Positions 52,090 to 60,338 of a stretch of DNA of 64,000 bases are shown here, piece by piece. Source of the DNA: Streptomyces sp. SCL15-4 (GTDB lineage: Bacteria; Actinomycetota; Actinomycetes; Streptomycetales; Streptomycetaceae); contig NZ_JAOBTQ010000001.1 of NCBI RefSeq assembly GCF_033366695.1, positions 992,001 through 1,056,000 of the forward strand. Reading direction: 5' to 3'. Position 1 is the first letter of the stretch. Each line of letters begins with the position of its first letter. Made by a program: the position numbers and the translations under genes. The notes beneath the pieces were generated by a model, which saw only the letters and a program-made list of their open reading frames with translations, was not told where the DNA came from and did not search any database.

Positions 52090-52923
52090 TCAGAGCGCTC
52101 CGCGTGCGAACCGGCTCAGCGAGGCCGTGAACGCGGCGACGAAACGATCCCGGTCCGGCTCCGGCAGCGCGTCCAGGGACAGATAGGGGTTCAGGTCCTC
52201 CAGTTCGACCAGCAGCAGGCCGCCGTCCGGCGCGCGGCAGGCGTCGACGCGCTGGATGCCGCAGCCGAGGGCGTTCCAGTCGACGAACCGGCGCGCGAAC
52301 CCGAGGTCGGCGGCGGTGGCCCGGTACGGCCGCAGCTCCCAGCGGCGCGCGGGGTCGGGGGCGTACAGGGCGTACTGGAAGTCGTCGTCGACGAAGTAGA
52401 AGGACACCTCGTAGGCGAAGTCGACGCAGGGCTGGATCAGGAGGTCGCCGGAGGCGAGGCCGGGCAGTTCGCCGGCGGGGACGATGCGCAGGCCGAGGGA
52501 GTCGGCGCCCGTTCTGGGCTTGACCACGTAGCGTTCGGCGGCCGGCAGCAGGCGCACGTCCTCGGCGCGGTCGACGGTCGGGATCACCGGAAAGCCGGCG
52601 TCGGTCAGGTCGAGCAGGTACTGCTTGCCGGCCATGTCCGCCTTCCCGGTGAGCGGGTTGTACACGCGGGTGCCGGCGGCGAGCGCCCGGGCACGGAAGG
52701 CCTCGTACTCCCGCTGGTAGCCGAGGACGGGGCCGCTGTTGCGGACGACGACGGCGTCGAATCCGTCCATCAGGGCCGCCGCGTCCCGCGGATGGCACAG
52801 GGCCAGGTCGAAGTGGGCGCGCAGCCGGGAGGCCAGGAGGATGTCCTCGTCGCAGTAGCGGCGCCCGCGGGCCTGGTACGCCAGGTCGGTGACGTACAGC
52901 AGGCGGGGTCGTGCGGCGGACAT
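52090..52923 (-). CDS. ATP-grasp domain protein
   Basis: 277 residues. After an N-terminal Rossmann-like part (RLLYVTDLAYQARGRRYCDEDILLA ... DGFDAVVVRNSGPVLGYQ) come the ATP-grasp elements: RYVVKPRTGADSLGLRIV (lysine and glycine-rich loop), DLLIQPCVDFAYEVSFYFVD, and the metal-binding end VELEDLNPYLSLD, which matches the E-x-N-P pattern with one inserted residue. It should ligate a carboxylate to an amine or thiol using ATP. GAGGAG precedes the ATG by seven bases. It is divergent from the TetR gene, and CACTNAGTG operators lie between them, so TetR very likely controls it. Substrate unknown. Confidence 0.82.
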   Translation of the reverse strand: MSAARPRLLYVTDLAYQARGRRYCDEDILLASRLRAHFDLALCHPRDAAALMDGFDAVVVRNSGPVLGYQREYEAFRARALAAGTRVYNPLTGKADMAGKQYLLDLTDAGFPVIPTVDRAEDVRLLPAAERYVVKPRTGADSLGLRIVPAGELPGLASGDLLIQPCVDFAYEVSFYFVDDDFQYALYAPDPARRWELRPYRATAADLGFARRFVDWNALGCGIQRVDACRAPDGGLLLVELEDLNPYLSLDALPEPDRDRFVAAFTASLSRFARGAL

Positions 52924-53029
52924 GGGAGTGCTCCTCGGGAGGGTGCGGGCCGGTGCCGGCGAGGGGTGGTGAAAGGTTACGCCGGAGCATGCGGCCCTCT
53001 TCGTCCGCCCCTGAGCGGAGGAGCGGTAC

Positions 53030-53073
53030 GACACTCAGTACCCTCGTCCGCCACTCGCACTGCACTGAGTGCC
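53030..53073. promoter_or_regulatory. TetR operators between the ATP-grasp and tetR genes
   Basis: Two copies of a CACTNAGTG-type palindrome lie in the divergent intergenic region: GACACTCAGTACC at 53030-53042 and GCACTGAGTGCC at 53062-53073, the second perfect apart from its central base. Their centres are about 31 bases apart, roughly three helical turns. The same motif recurs in front of the zinc-ribbon OB-fold gene. The second copy is 32 bases before the tetR start, a normal place for autoregulation. Confidence 0.8.
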
Positions 53074-53105
53074 ACAAGACGCGCCCGGGTGCTACGTTCC
53101 CGTCC

Positions 53106-53846
53106 ATGAGCTCCAGCAGCGCGGTGCCGGCCGCGAAGCCGCCGATCCGGGACGCCCTGGTGGCGGCGGCCTTCCGGCTCTTCCTGGAACGCGGGTACGA
53201 ACAGACCACCGTGGACGACATCGTGGCCCTGGCCGGGGTCGGCCGGCGTTCGTTCTTCCGCTACTTCCCCTCCAAGGAGGACGTGGTCTTCCCCGACCAC
53301 GAGGGCGCTCTGGCCGAGATGACCGACTTCCTCGCGGCGAGCGGCCCGGAGCACGAGCCGGTGCGCCGGGTGTGCGACGCGGCCCGGCTGGTGCTGCGGA
53401 TGTACGCGGAGAACCCGGCCTTCTCCGTGCAGCGCTACCGCCTCACCCGCCGGGTGCCGGGCCTGCGCGCCTACGAATTGTCGGTGGTATGGCGCTACGA
53501 GCGGGCGCTCGCCGAGTACTTGCGCGGGCGGTTCGCGGGGCGGCCCGACGGGACGCTGCGCGCCGATGTGATCGCGGCGGCCGTGGTCGCGGCGCACAAC
53601 AACGCGCTGCGCTCCTGGCTGCGGTCGGACGGCGTCGGCGACGCGGGCGCGGCGGTGGACCACGCGCTGGCCTATGTGCAGATGACATACGCGCGGCCGG
53701 CGGACACCCCGGCCGTGTGGAGCGGCCCGGCCGGACCCGGCGCGGACGCGGGACCGGACGGGGAGGTGGTGGTGCTGATCTCCCGCCGGGACGCTCCGCT
53801 GTGGCGGGTGGTACAGGAGTTGGAGACGGTCCTCGACCGCTCCTGA
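53106..53846 (+). CDS. TetR family regulator (acyl-CoA-type)
   Basis: 246 residues. DNA-binding part: RDALVAAAFRLFLERGYEQTTVDDIVALAGVGRRSFFRYFPSKEDVVF. The C-terminal ligand domain has ENPAFSVQRYRLTRRVPGLRAYELSVVWRYERALAEYL, a block common in TetR proteins that bind acyl-CoA-like ligands (MftR type). The tail after residue about 205 is variable and ends with a short beta-rich segment. The ATG is chosen because coding character and the family start (PIRDALVAAAF) begin just after it. It sits between two genes that carry the same operator, so it likely represses the ATP-grasp gene, itself and the zinc-ribbon gene. Confidence 0.92.
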   Translation: MSSSSAVPAAKPPIRDALVAAAFRLFLERGYEQTTVDDIVALAGVGRRSFFRYFPSKEDVVFPDHEGALAEMTDFLAASGPEHEPVRRVCDAARLVLRMYAENPAFSVQRYRLTRRVPGLRAYELSVVWRYERALAEYLRGRFAGRPDGTLRADVIAAAVVAAHNNALRSWLRSDGVGDAGAAVDHALAYVQMTYARPADTPAVWSGPAGPGADAGPDGEVVVLISRRDAPLWRVVQELETVLDRS

Positions 53847-53892
53847 CCCGGCCGCCGGACGGGGCCCGGGCGCACGGCCCGGCCCTTTCAGT

Positions 53893-53927
53893 GGTACGGA
53901 GTGCCTTTACGAGTGACACTGAGTGCC
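53893..53927. promoter_or_regulatory. TetR operator pair before the zinc-ribbon OB-fold gene
   Basis: GACACTGAGTGCC (53915-53927) repeats the operator found before tetR, and GGTACGGAGTGCC (53893-53905) is a partial copy 22 bases upstream. They lie about 100-135 bases before the GTG of the zinc-ribbon gene and after the tetR stop, so the downstream gene has its own regulated promoter. Confidence 0.7.
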
Positions 53928-54029
53928 ATACCCTGTCGGCGTGCACGGTGGCACGGCAACCGTGCGCACGCGTGCCCGGTCCGCCCAGGGGCACGCGCGA
54001 TTCCGGCCGAGCGCAGGGAGTTGACCAGC

Positions 54030-54440
54030 GTGTTTCACCACTCAGCAAGCACCTCGAGGCCGGCGGCCGGTTCCGCGACGGGTGTTCTCGACCCCGCCGC
54101 CGACTCCCGGGACGCCCTTCTCTTCCAGCGCTGCACCTGGTGCGGCACGGCGATGTACCACCGGCTGCTGTGTCCGGTGTGCCAGGGCAGCGAGCTGCGC
54201 ACGGAGCGCAGCGAGGGGGTCGGCACGGTCCGCCACTCCACCGTGGTGCACCGCAACACCCCGGCGGCGCGCAATGTGTCGCTGGTGGAGATGACCGAGG
54301 GGTTCGTCGTGCGCGGCCGGGTCATGGGCCCGCCGGTCGGCATCCACAGCGGTGACCGGGTCCGGCTGTCCACCGCGCAGGACCCGGTGCGCGGTGAACC
54401 GGTCTTCCAGCTGGTGGACGAGTACCGGGCCTGGACCTGA
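54030..54440 (+). CDS. Zinc-ribbon/OB-fold (DUF35-type) protein
   Basis: 136 residues. A rubredoxin-like zinc ribbon with four Cys (CTWC-GTAMYHRLL-CPVC) is followed by an OB-fold: VRHSTVVHRNTPAARNVSLVEMTEGFVVRGRVMG and VRLSTAQDPVRGEPVFQLVDEY. This is the DUF35 layout; members bind acyl-CoA and work with thiolases or other acyl-CoA enzymes. The GTG chosen lies nine bases after GGGAG. No thiolase is next to it, but the regulator upstream is of the acyl-CoA-binding type, so an acyl-CoA-related job is likely. Confidence 0.88.
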   Translation: MFHHSASTSRPAAGSATGVLDPAADSRDALLFQRCTWCGTAMYHRLLCPVCQGSELRTERSEGVGTVRHSTVVHRNTPAARNVSLVEMTEGFVVRGRVMGPPVGIHSGDRVRLSTAQDPVRGEPVFQLVDEYRAWT

Positions 54441-54812
54441 CCGCAGTAGGAGTGTCTCGGCGGCCACGGGACGACGTCCCGTACCGGGAACGGACGTCCG
54501 GTCCCGAAGGCCCGGTTCGCGGCGAGGCCGACAGCCGGTGCCAGCGCGCCGTCGCGTGCGCCGGACGCCGGCGGCGGGAGCGGGCGTCCGGCGCGGGAGC
54601 GGGGCCTGCGGTGGCCCGAACAGCGCGTCCGGCATGCGCGGGTCCGCCCCGCCGTGCGCTTCGTGCGCGGCCCGCACCGGGAGTTCGGCCGGCGGCTCCC
54701 ACAGCGGGCGCAGCATGAGCCGCACCCCGCCCGCGTGCGCGGCGGCCCGCTCCCCGCGCACCACGCCACCTCCGCCCGCCGTCCAGTAGCGGACGGACCG
54801 GCGGGCACCTGT
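54441..54812 (-). pseudogene. C-terminal remnant of a Gfo/Idh/MocA oxidoreductase
   Basis: On the minus strand one frame reads AHAGGVRLMLRPLWEPPAELPV then AAHEAHGGADPRMPDALFGP, and a second frame takes over with LAPAVGLAANRAFGTGRPFPVRDVVP. Together these are the typical C-terminal blocks of Gfo/Idh/MocA dehydrogenases (the GGAD...L...LF element and the IAANRS-like helix). The NAD-binding N-terminal half is missing and there is a frameshift in a Pro/Ala-rich linker. It fills the gap between the zinc-ribbon gene and the secreted esterase gene. It is not a copy of the intact Gfo/Idh gene near 60.3 kb. Confidence 0.6.
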
Positions 54813-54983
54813 CCGGTCCCGGCAACTCGGTGCGCCCGCAGGGGCTTTCGGCCCCGGCGAGTCCGCGATGTGATCCATCACCCGTCGCGCACAGGCAACC
54901 CACGGACTTCGCCTTCCATCCTCCGGAGACGAGGGACGCCCGGGACCACCGGGACGTCCGAGGTCGGTGTTCGAGGAGGAACA

Positions 54984-57776
54984 GTGGTCCGTGCCCGGCA
55001 CATAGGGGTGATGGCCGCCGCGTTGCTCGCGGTGGCCGGGGCATCCCCGGGGGCGGCGGTCGCCCGCTCCCAACCGGACGGCTCCCAAGAGGCGTCGGCC
55101 GCACGTGACGCGGTGCCGCTGCCGCCGGGATGGCGGCTGACCGGGAGCGGCTCGGCGCAGCGGCTGGTGTGGCGGTCCGAGCGCCCGGTGCCGATGGGTG
55201 ACGCCCGGGTCGAATTCCGGTCCGCGGGACGCCTGCTGGGCGTGCCGCGGCCGGCGGCGGACGGCCGCACCTTCCGACTGCCGCTCGGCGAGCGGCGGTT
55301 GACCCGGCTGCGGGGCATCGTGCCGGGCTCGCCGTCGCGCGGGCTGGAGGTCTGGGCCGGCGGACGGCGGCTGGACGCGCCGCAGGCGCCCGGTGCCGCG
55401 CCTGCGGTGCGACCGCCCGCCCCGCTCCCGGCGAACGCCGTGGATCCGGGCAAGCCCGGCGGCTACCGCACCAGGACCGGAGAGTACGCGCTGAAATCGG
55501 TCCGGCTGCCCGGCCTCCCGGCACCGGTGGAGATGCGCGCGGTGGTCGTCGCACCGGTCGGCGCCACCGGCAAGCGGCCCCTCGCGCTGTTCCTGCACGG
55601 CCGCCACGCCACCTGCTACAAGGGGCGCGAGGAGGTCGGCATGGACTGGCCCTGCGCGGCCGGCACCACACCGATACCCAGCCACCGCGGCTACCTGCGC
55701 GACCAGCGGCTGCTCGCCTCGCAGGGCTACGTGACCGTCTCCATCGCCGCCAACGGCGTCAACGGGCAGGACTTCGCGGCCGAGGACGGCGGCGCGCAGG
55801 CCCGCTCGTCGCTGGTGCGCCGGCACCTGGCCCGCTGGGCCGACTGGGCCGAGCACCCCGGGAGCGCGCCGAAGGCGGTCCGCGAGGCGCCGCGTGCCGA
55901 TCTGTCGAAGGTGCTGCTGGTCGGGCACTCCCGGGGCGGCGAGGGCGTCAACCGGGCCGCGCTGGACAGCCTCACCCCGCCGCCCGCCGGCCAGGACGGC
56001 TACCACGGGCCGGTGCGCTGGACGGTCCGGGGCACCGTCCTCATCGGTCCGACCGTCTTCGGTCAGAACCCGGTGCCGGACGTGCCGTCGGTGACCCTCC
56101 TGCCGGGCTGCGACGGTGATGTCTCCGACCTCCAGGGCGAGGTGTACGTCGACGGCACGCGCGCGGTGGGCAACGGCACCGCGCTGCACAGCGCCGTGTA
56201 CGTGATCGGCGCCAACCACAACTTCTTCAACTCGCAGTGGACGCCGGGCCAGGCCGCGGCGCCGGCCGAGGACGACTTCTTCGACGACTCGCGGCACCCC
56301 GACCCGGTGTGCGGCAAGGGCGCCGCGACCCGGCTGTCCGCCGACCGGCAGCACCGGGCCGGCAGCACGTACATCGCCGCCGCCGCGCGGCTGTTCCTCG
56401 CCGGGGACGACCGGGTGCGGCCGCTCCTGGACGGCTCCGGGAAGCGGGCGCCGTCGGCGGACCCGGCACGGGTGCTGAGCCACGCGGTGGGCGCCCGCCG
56501 CAGCGGCGGGTTCCTGCCGGACGGCGGGGTGTCGGTGACCGGCGGCACGCTGTGCGCCGCGGTCGACCCGAGTCCGGCCCGCAGCTGCCTGGCCGCGGGC
56601 ACCAAGGGGGCCTCGCCGCACTTCGCCCGGTGGGAGACCGACCGCGAGACCGGCCGGCAGGCGGTCGCGCTGCGCTGGACCCGGGCCGGCACGGCGGCCC
56701 GGGTGACGCCGGGGAAGCCGGTGTCGCTGTCGGGTTCGACGGCGCTGGCGCTGCGTGTGTTCGTACCGCCGAACACGCGCGGTACGCGGCTGGACGTGGC
56801 CCTGACCGACACCTCCGGCAAGAAGGCGAAGCTCGGCCGGGTCACGCTGGACGGGCTGCCCGGCAGCGGGCGGACCGCCTCCTACTGGGCGCGTGAGGTC
56901 CGGGTGCCGCTGTCGGCGGCCGGCCGCGCCGGTCTGAAACTGGGTTCGGTCAAGTCCATGGAGCTGACGTCGCGTTCGGCGTCCGGACGGGCCTGGCTGA
57001 TGGACGCGTGGGGCTGGCGGCCCGGCACGCCCGCGGTGCGCGCGCAGGCGCTGCCGCGCGTGGACGTCGGCCGGGCGACCGTGGACGAGGGGGACGCGGG
57101 CACGCGTACCTACCGGGTGCCGGTGCGGGTGACGGGGCACGGCGGCAGCGGCCTGGTCCGGGTGTACGTCGTCGACCCGGTCACCGGGCGGACGACGGAC
57201 CGGCTGGTGACGGTGCGTCCGGGCGGTCACGAGGCCGATGTGCCGGTGGAGGTGCGGGGCAACACCCGGTACGGCACCGACGTGTCCCACGACGTGCTGG
57301 TCAAGGCGGTCCGCGGCGCGGTCGTCGGCTCCTACCGGGGCGGGCTCACCGTGCGCGACGACGACCCGGCGCCGACGACGACCCTCACCCCGGCCGCCGC
57401 GAAGGTGACCGAGGGGCAGCCGCTGAAGTGGCGGGTGAAGCTGTCGGAGCCGGTGGACGTGGACATGAGCGTCTGGTTCGAGGTCGCGCCGGCCGCCGCT
57501 TCGGAGCTGTCCACCAAGGACGTCCCGGCGCGCTGGCTGCGGGACGAGACCGGGGAGAAGCCCGATCCCGAACGGCCGCTGTCGAAGGTGGCCGGACTCT
57601 CGCTGTGGGGTGACATCCCGGCGGGCCGCACCAGTGTGGACCTCACCGTGCCCACGGCCGCGGACGGCGTCCGGGAGTCCGCCGAGTCGGTGCGGTTCCG
57701 GCAGCTCGATCCGGACACCGGCAAGCCGCGGGCCGGCGGCCTGGAGGCGACGGGGACGGTGCTCGACGCGTCGTAG
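54984..57776 (+). CDS. Secreted alpha/beta-hydrolase (esterase-like) with C-terminal Calx-beta-type domains
   Basis: 930 residues. Signal peptide (HIGVMAAALLAVAGASPGAAVA), a 110-residue beta-rich part, then the hydrolase (about 160-460) with oxyanion loop LALFLHGRHATCYK, nucleophile elbow VLLVGHSRGGEGVN, and later GANHNFFNSQW with a candidate catalytic His. A jelly-roll-like domain follows (LRVFVPPNTRGTRLDVALTD), then two Calx-beta-like repeats (RATVDEGDAGTRTYRVPVRVTG; AAKVTEGQPLKWRVKLSEPVDV). It is extracellular and probably an esterase or lipase. The GTG is preceded by GAGGAGGA. Its only neighbours are a pseudogene and a PPOX gene. Confidence 0.87.
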   Translation: MVRARHIGVMAAALLAVAGASPGAAVARSQPDGSQEASAARDAVPLPPGWRLTGSGSAQRLVWRSERPVPMGDARVEFRSAGRLLGVPRPAADGRTFRLPLGERRLTRLRGIVPGSPSRGLEVWAGGRRLDAPQAPGAAPAVRPPAPLPANAVDPGKPGGYRTRTGEYALKSVRLPGLPAPVEMRAVVVAPVGATGKRPLALFLHGRHATCYKGREEVGMDWPCAAGTTPIPSHRGYLRDQRLLASQGYVTVSIAANGVNGQDFAAEDGGAQARSSLVRRHLARWADWAEHPGSAPKAVREAPRADLSKVLLVGHSRGGEGVNRAALDSLTPPPAGQDGYHGPVRWTVRGTVLIGPTVFGQNPVPDVPSVTLLPGCDGDVSDLQGEVYVDGTRAVGNGTALHSAVYVIGANHNFFNSQWTPGQAAAPAEDDFFDDSRHPDPVCGKGAATRLSADRQHRAGSTYIAAAARLFLAGDDRVRPLLDGSGKRAPSADPARVLSHAVGARRSGGFLPDGGVSVTGGTLCAAVDPSPARSCLAAGTKGASPHFARWETDRETGRQAVALRWTRAGTAARVTPGKPVSLSGSTALALRVFVPPNTRGTRLDVALTDTSGKKAKLGRVTLDGLPGSGRTASYWAREVRVPLSAAGRAGLKLGSVKSMELTSRSASGRAWLMDAWGWRPGTPAVRAQALPRVDVGRATVDEGDAGTRTYRVPVRVTGHGGSGLVRVYVVDPVTGRTTDRLVTVRPGGHEADVPVEVRGNTRYGTDVSHDVLVKAVRGAVVGSYRGGLTVRDDDPAPTTTLTPAAAKVTEGQPLKWRVKLSEPVDVDMSVWFEVAPAAASELSTKDVPARWLRDETGEKPDPERPLSKVAGLSLWGDIPAGRTSVDLTVPTAADGVRESAESVRFRQLDPDTGKPRAGGLEATGTVLDAS

Positions 57777-57798
57777 GACGCCGCCTTCCGGGTGGCCC

Positions 57799-58185
57799 TC
57801 ACCGGCCGGGGGTCACCCGGATGCCGACCGTGCCGTCCAGGCCGCGCCGCAGCCGGCTGCCGAGCAGGGTGAGGCGGCCGAGGACGCCGTACTTGCCGGC
57901 GATGAGGCGCCGGTAGCGGGCGGTGGCGCCCGCGTCGGCGATCTCGGCGGTGGCGGGCAGCTGGTCGCCGGTGGGGTTGCCACGCCGGTCGCAGGGGCCG
58001 ACGAGGACGTCCGGGCGGTGCCGGATCCGCTTGACCTTCCCGCTGCCGGCGGCGGTCCACACGCCGAGGGTGTCCCCGTCGCGGACCACCCACACCGGGG
58101 TGGCGACGGGCGTGCCGTTGCGGCGGTAGGTGGTCAGCAGCAGGTAGGGGCCGGCGCCGAGCCGGGCGAGTCGTGTGGGGTCCAT
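57799..58185 (-). CDS. PPOX-class F420/FMN-binding protein
   Basis: 128 residues with the split-barrel pattern of the pyridoxamine-5'-phosphate-oxidase-like, F420-dependent group (Rv2061-like): PYLLLTTYRRNGTPVATPVWVVRDGDTLGVWTAAGSGKVKRIRHRPDVLVGPCDRRGNP. Such proteins bind F420 or FMN and reduce small molecules. The ATG (MDPTRLARLG) is the natural start. It converges with the secreted esterase gene (22 bases between stops) and stands alone. Confidence 0.9.
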   Translation of the reverse strand: MDPTRLARLGAGPYLLLTTYRRNGTPVATPVWVVRDGDTLGVWTAAGSGKVKRIRHRPDVLVGPCDRRGNPTGDQLPATAEIADAGATARYRRLIAGKYGVLGRLTLLGSRLRRGLDGTVGIRVTPGR

Positions 58186-58199
58186 GTCCGCAGTCTCCC

Positions 58200-58466
58200 G
58201 CCCGCCGGGTCCAAGGTCCAGACGGTGCAGATCGGGCGGGGCGTCCGGATCGCGTCACCGGACTTCCGCCAGCCGGTGACGCCGATCCCGCTCGACGTGG
58301 TCGTCTCCACCGGCGGCGACGAGGACCCGTACGGCCTGCCGGCGCGGCGGTTGACCGACGGAGGGCCTGCCCGCGGCGGCGGCCGGAGGCCGCCGCCGGG
58401 TTCGCGCCGGAAGGGGCAGCCGTGTCCGGCGGAGTGGCCCGCGAGCCCGAGCCCGGTCGCCGCTGA
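58200..58466 (+). pseudogene. Possible remnant of an unknown gene
   Basis: In the gap before the S1 protease, one plus-strand frame reads like protein for 48 codons (VQIGRGVRIASPDFRQPVTP then IPLDVVVSTGGDEDPYGLPA), turns into nonsense, and another frame continues plausibly to a TGA (AAAGFAPEGAAVSGGVAREPEPGRR). The composition is protein-like and there is no start codon with a ribosome site. I take it as a frameshifted C-terminal fragment, family unknown. The rest of the gap up to 58568 shows only the start site of the protease. Confidence 0.35.
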
Positions 58467-58568
58467 ACACCGCCGCGCCCGGCGCCGTATGGAGGGGCGG
58501 GTCCCCGGCCGGCCGGGGGCCCCGCGGTGCCGGCTCGGGCATCGCGGGTCCGGCCACGGGAGCCTCGC

Positions 58569-59891
58569 ATGCGGCACGCACGACGACGGGTCGTCCTCCG
58601 GGTGACACGCCTGGCGGCGGCCGGCGGACTCCTCCTGGGAGGTGCGATGGTCGCACAGGCGGCCTGGGCCGGTGAGCCCTCGCCCGCCTCCGCCGGGCGG
58701 CCCGGCGACACCGCTGCGGCGCTGGTGGCGCGGCTCGGCACCGCCCGTACGGCGGGCAGCTGGACCGGAGCCGACGGGCGCGCGGTGGTGGCGGTGACCG
58801 ACGGGGCGGCGGCGCGGGCGGTGCGCCGGGCCGGGGCCGGGGCGAAGACCGTCGCGCACAGCATGGACGAGCTGAAGTCGGCGACGGCGAGCCTGCGTTC
58901 GGCGCCACGGGTGCCGGGCACGGCGTGGGCGGTGGACTACCGGGCCAACCGGGTCGTGGTGCGGGCCGACCGCACGGTGTCCGCCGCCGACTGGTCCCGG
59001 CTGAGCCGGGTCGCCCGGCGGATCGGCGGTTTCGTGCACATGGAGCGGACCAAGGGCGCCTTCACCACGCGGCTGAACGGCGCCCGGCCGATCCTGTCGG
59101 CCGGCGGGCGCTGCTCGGCGGGGTTCAACGTCACCGACGGGCGGTCCGACTTCATCCTCACGGCCGGGCACTGCGGGGCCGCCGGGGCCGCCTGGTTCGC
59201 CGGCGATCCGGGCGGCCCGCCGCTCGGCACCACCGTCGACAGCGCCTTCCCCGGCAGCGACTTCTCGCTCGTGCGGTACGCGGGCGGCACGGCGGGGCCG
59301 GGCGCCGACGTGGTCGCGGTCGGCGGCGGCAAGGGCGTGCGGATCACCGGGGCGGCCGATCCGGCCGTCGGGCAGCGGGTGTTCCGCAGCGGGAGCACCA
59401 GCGGGCTGCGCGAGGGCCGGGTCACCGCGCTGAACGCGACCGTCAACTACCCGGAGGGGACGGTCACCGGGCTCGTGGAGACCACGGTGTGCGCCGAACC
59501 GGGCGACAGCGGCGGCCCGCTGTTCGCCGACGGCATCGCGCTCGGTGTCACCTCGGGCGGCAACGGCGACTGTACGACGGGCGGGACGACGTTCTTCCAG
59601 CCGGTGACCGAGGCGCTGTCGGCGCTGGGGGTCCGGATGATCACGTCGGCGGGAGACGCGGGCGGCGCCCGGACGGGTTCGCCCTCCTCCGCGGCCGGTG
59701 CGACGGCTCCCGCCCCGGCCCGGCCGGTGACGGGCCGGGCCCTGTCGGACCGCCTGCTGGACGCCCGCAACACCGGGCCGGGCCTGCTGGTCGTCGCGGG
59801 CAGTCTGGTCGCGCTGGTGGCGACCCGGTATCTGCGGGCCGAGCGGGACCGCAGGGCGTACCGACGGGACTACTCGGCGACCTGGGGCTGA
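58569..59891 (+). CDS. Secreted S1 family serine protease with C-terminal membrane anchor
   Basis: 440 residues. Signal peptide (TRLAAAGGLLLGGAMVAQAAWAG), alpha-lytic-type propeptide (about 45-170), and the mature streptogrisin-like domain from about 171 (GARPILSAGGRCSAGF) with the triad His201 (TAGHC), Asp231 (SDFSLV) and Ser314 (GDSGGP) and disulfide cysteines. After the protease comes an Ala/Pro linker and, unlike the soluble streptogrisins, a membrane helix (GPGLLVVAGSLVALVAT) with a basic tail (RYLRAERDRRAYRRDYS). So it is tied to the cell surface. The first ATG with MRHARRR is used. A terminator follows. Confidence 0.92.
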   Translation: MRHARRRVVLRVTRLAAAGGLLLGGAMVAQAAWAGEPSPASAGRPGDTAAALVARLGTARTAGSWTGADGRAVVAVTDGAAARAVRRAGAGAKTVAHSMDELKSATASLRSAPRVPGTAWAVDYRANRVVVRADRTVSAADWSRLSRVARRIGGFVHMERTKGAFTTRLNGARPILSAGGRCSAGFNVTDGRSDFILTAGHCGAAGAAWFAGDPGGPPLGTTVDSAFPGSDFSLVRYAGGTAGPGADVVAVGGGKGVRITGAADPAVGQRVFRSGSTSGLREGRVTALNATVNYPEGTVTGLVETTVCAEPGDSGGPLFADGIALGVTSGGNGDCTTGGTTFFQPVTEALSALGVRMITSAGDAGGARTGSPSSAAGATAPAPARPVTGRALSDRLLDARNTGPGLLVVAGSLVALVATRYLRAERDRRAYRRDYSATWG

Positions 59892-59917
59892 CCGGGCGGC
59901 GGAGGGACGACGGAAAA

Positions 59918-59943
59918 GGGCACCCGTGTCGTCACGGGTGCCC
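59918..59943. terminator. Bidirectional hairpin terminator
   Basis: Perfect 11-bp stem GGGCACCCGTG / CACGGGTGCCC with a TCGT loop between the convergent protease and 57-aa genes. An A-rich run (GGAAAA) lies on its left side, which would be a T-run for minus-strand transcripts, so it is an intrinsic terminator for the small gene in particular. Confidence 0.88.
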
Positions 59944-59966
59944 TCGGCGGTACGGCGCGGGGCCGG

Positions 59967-60140
59967 TCAGGCGGCCCGGTGCGATCGCGGGGTCGCGGCG
60001 GCCCACTCCATCACGAGGCGCTGGTACTGCGCGCGCTGCTCGGTGGTCAGTGTCCCGCCCGACCGGCGCCACAGGGCCCGGATCTCCTCGTTGACCTCCG
60101 CGGCCGATCGCTCGGAGGCGGTCGCAACAGTGGTGGACAT
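59967..60140 (-). CDS. Small conserved-type hypothetical protein (57 aa)
   Basis: 57 residues, MSTTVATASERSAAEVNEEIRALWRRSGGTLTTEQRAQYQRLVMEWAAA then a short basic tail. Two amphipathic helices around a GGTL turn; conserved-looking Trp residues. Small proteins of this type are frequent in Streptomyces; function unknown. A Met four codons upstream is another start. It ends in front of the hairpin terminator and is transcribed away from the Gfo/Idh gene. Confidence 0.65.
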   Translation of the reverse strand: MSTTVATASERSAAEVNEEIRALWRRSGGTLTTEQRAQYQRLVMEWAAATPRSHRAA

Positions 60141-60315
60141 GCTGTGAAGCATATGCCGACCGAGGTGAAGGCGCTGTGAGTAAGTATGCGCGATACGGAC
60201 ATTTCGGACCGTGTTGCTCATCACGTCAATGTGTCAAGCCCCAGCGGGAATTCTTTCGGAACGGCGACCCCGCGCGATCTCAGGGGTGACCGAGTGGGCT
60301 CTTGACGCGTAAAAT

Positions 60316-60330
60316 CTTTCGTCGCGAAAG
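60316..60330. promoter_or_regulatory. Operator-like palindrome and promoter before the Gfo/Idh gene
   Basis: CTTTCG and CGAAAG flank TCG, and the symmetry extends weakly outward (ATCTTTCG...CGAAAGTGAT). It ends 8 bases before the ATG. A TTGACG hexamer lies at 60302-60307, so transcription may start very near or within the palindrome. This looks like the site of a LacI, GntR or ROK-type sugar regulator. Confidence 0.6.
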
Positions 60331-60338
60331 TGATCCAT

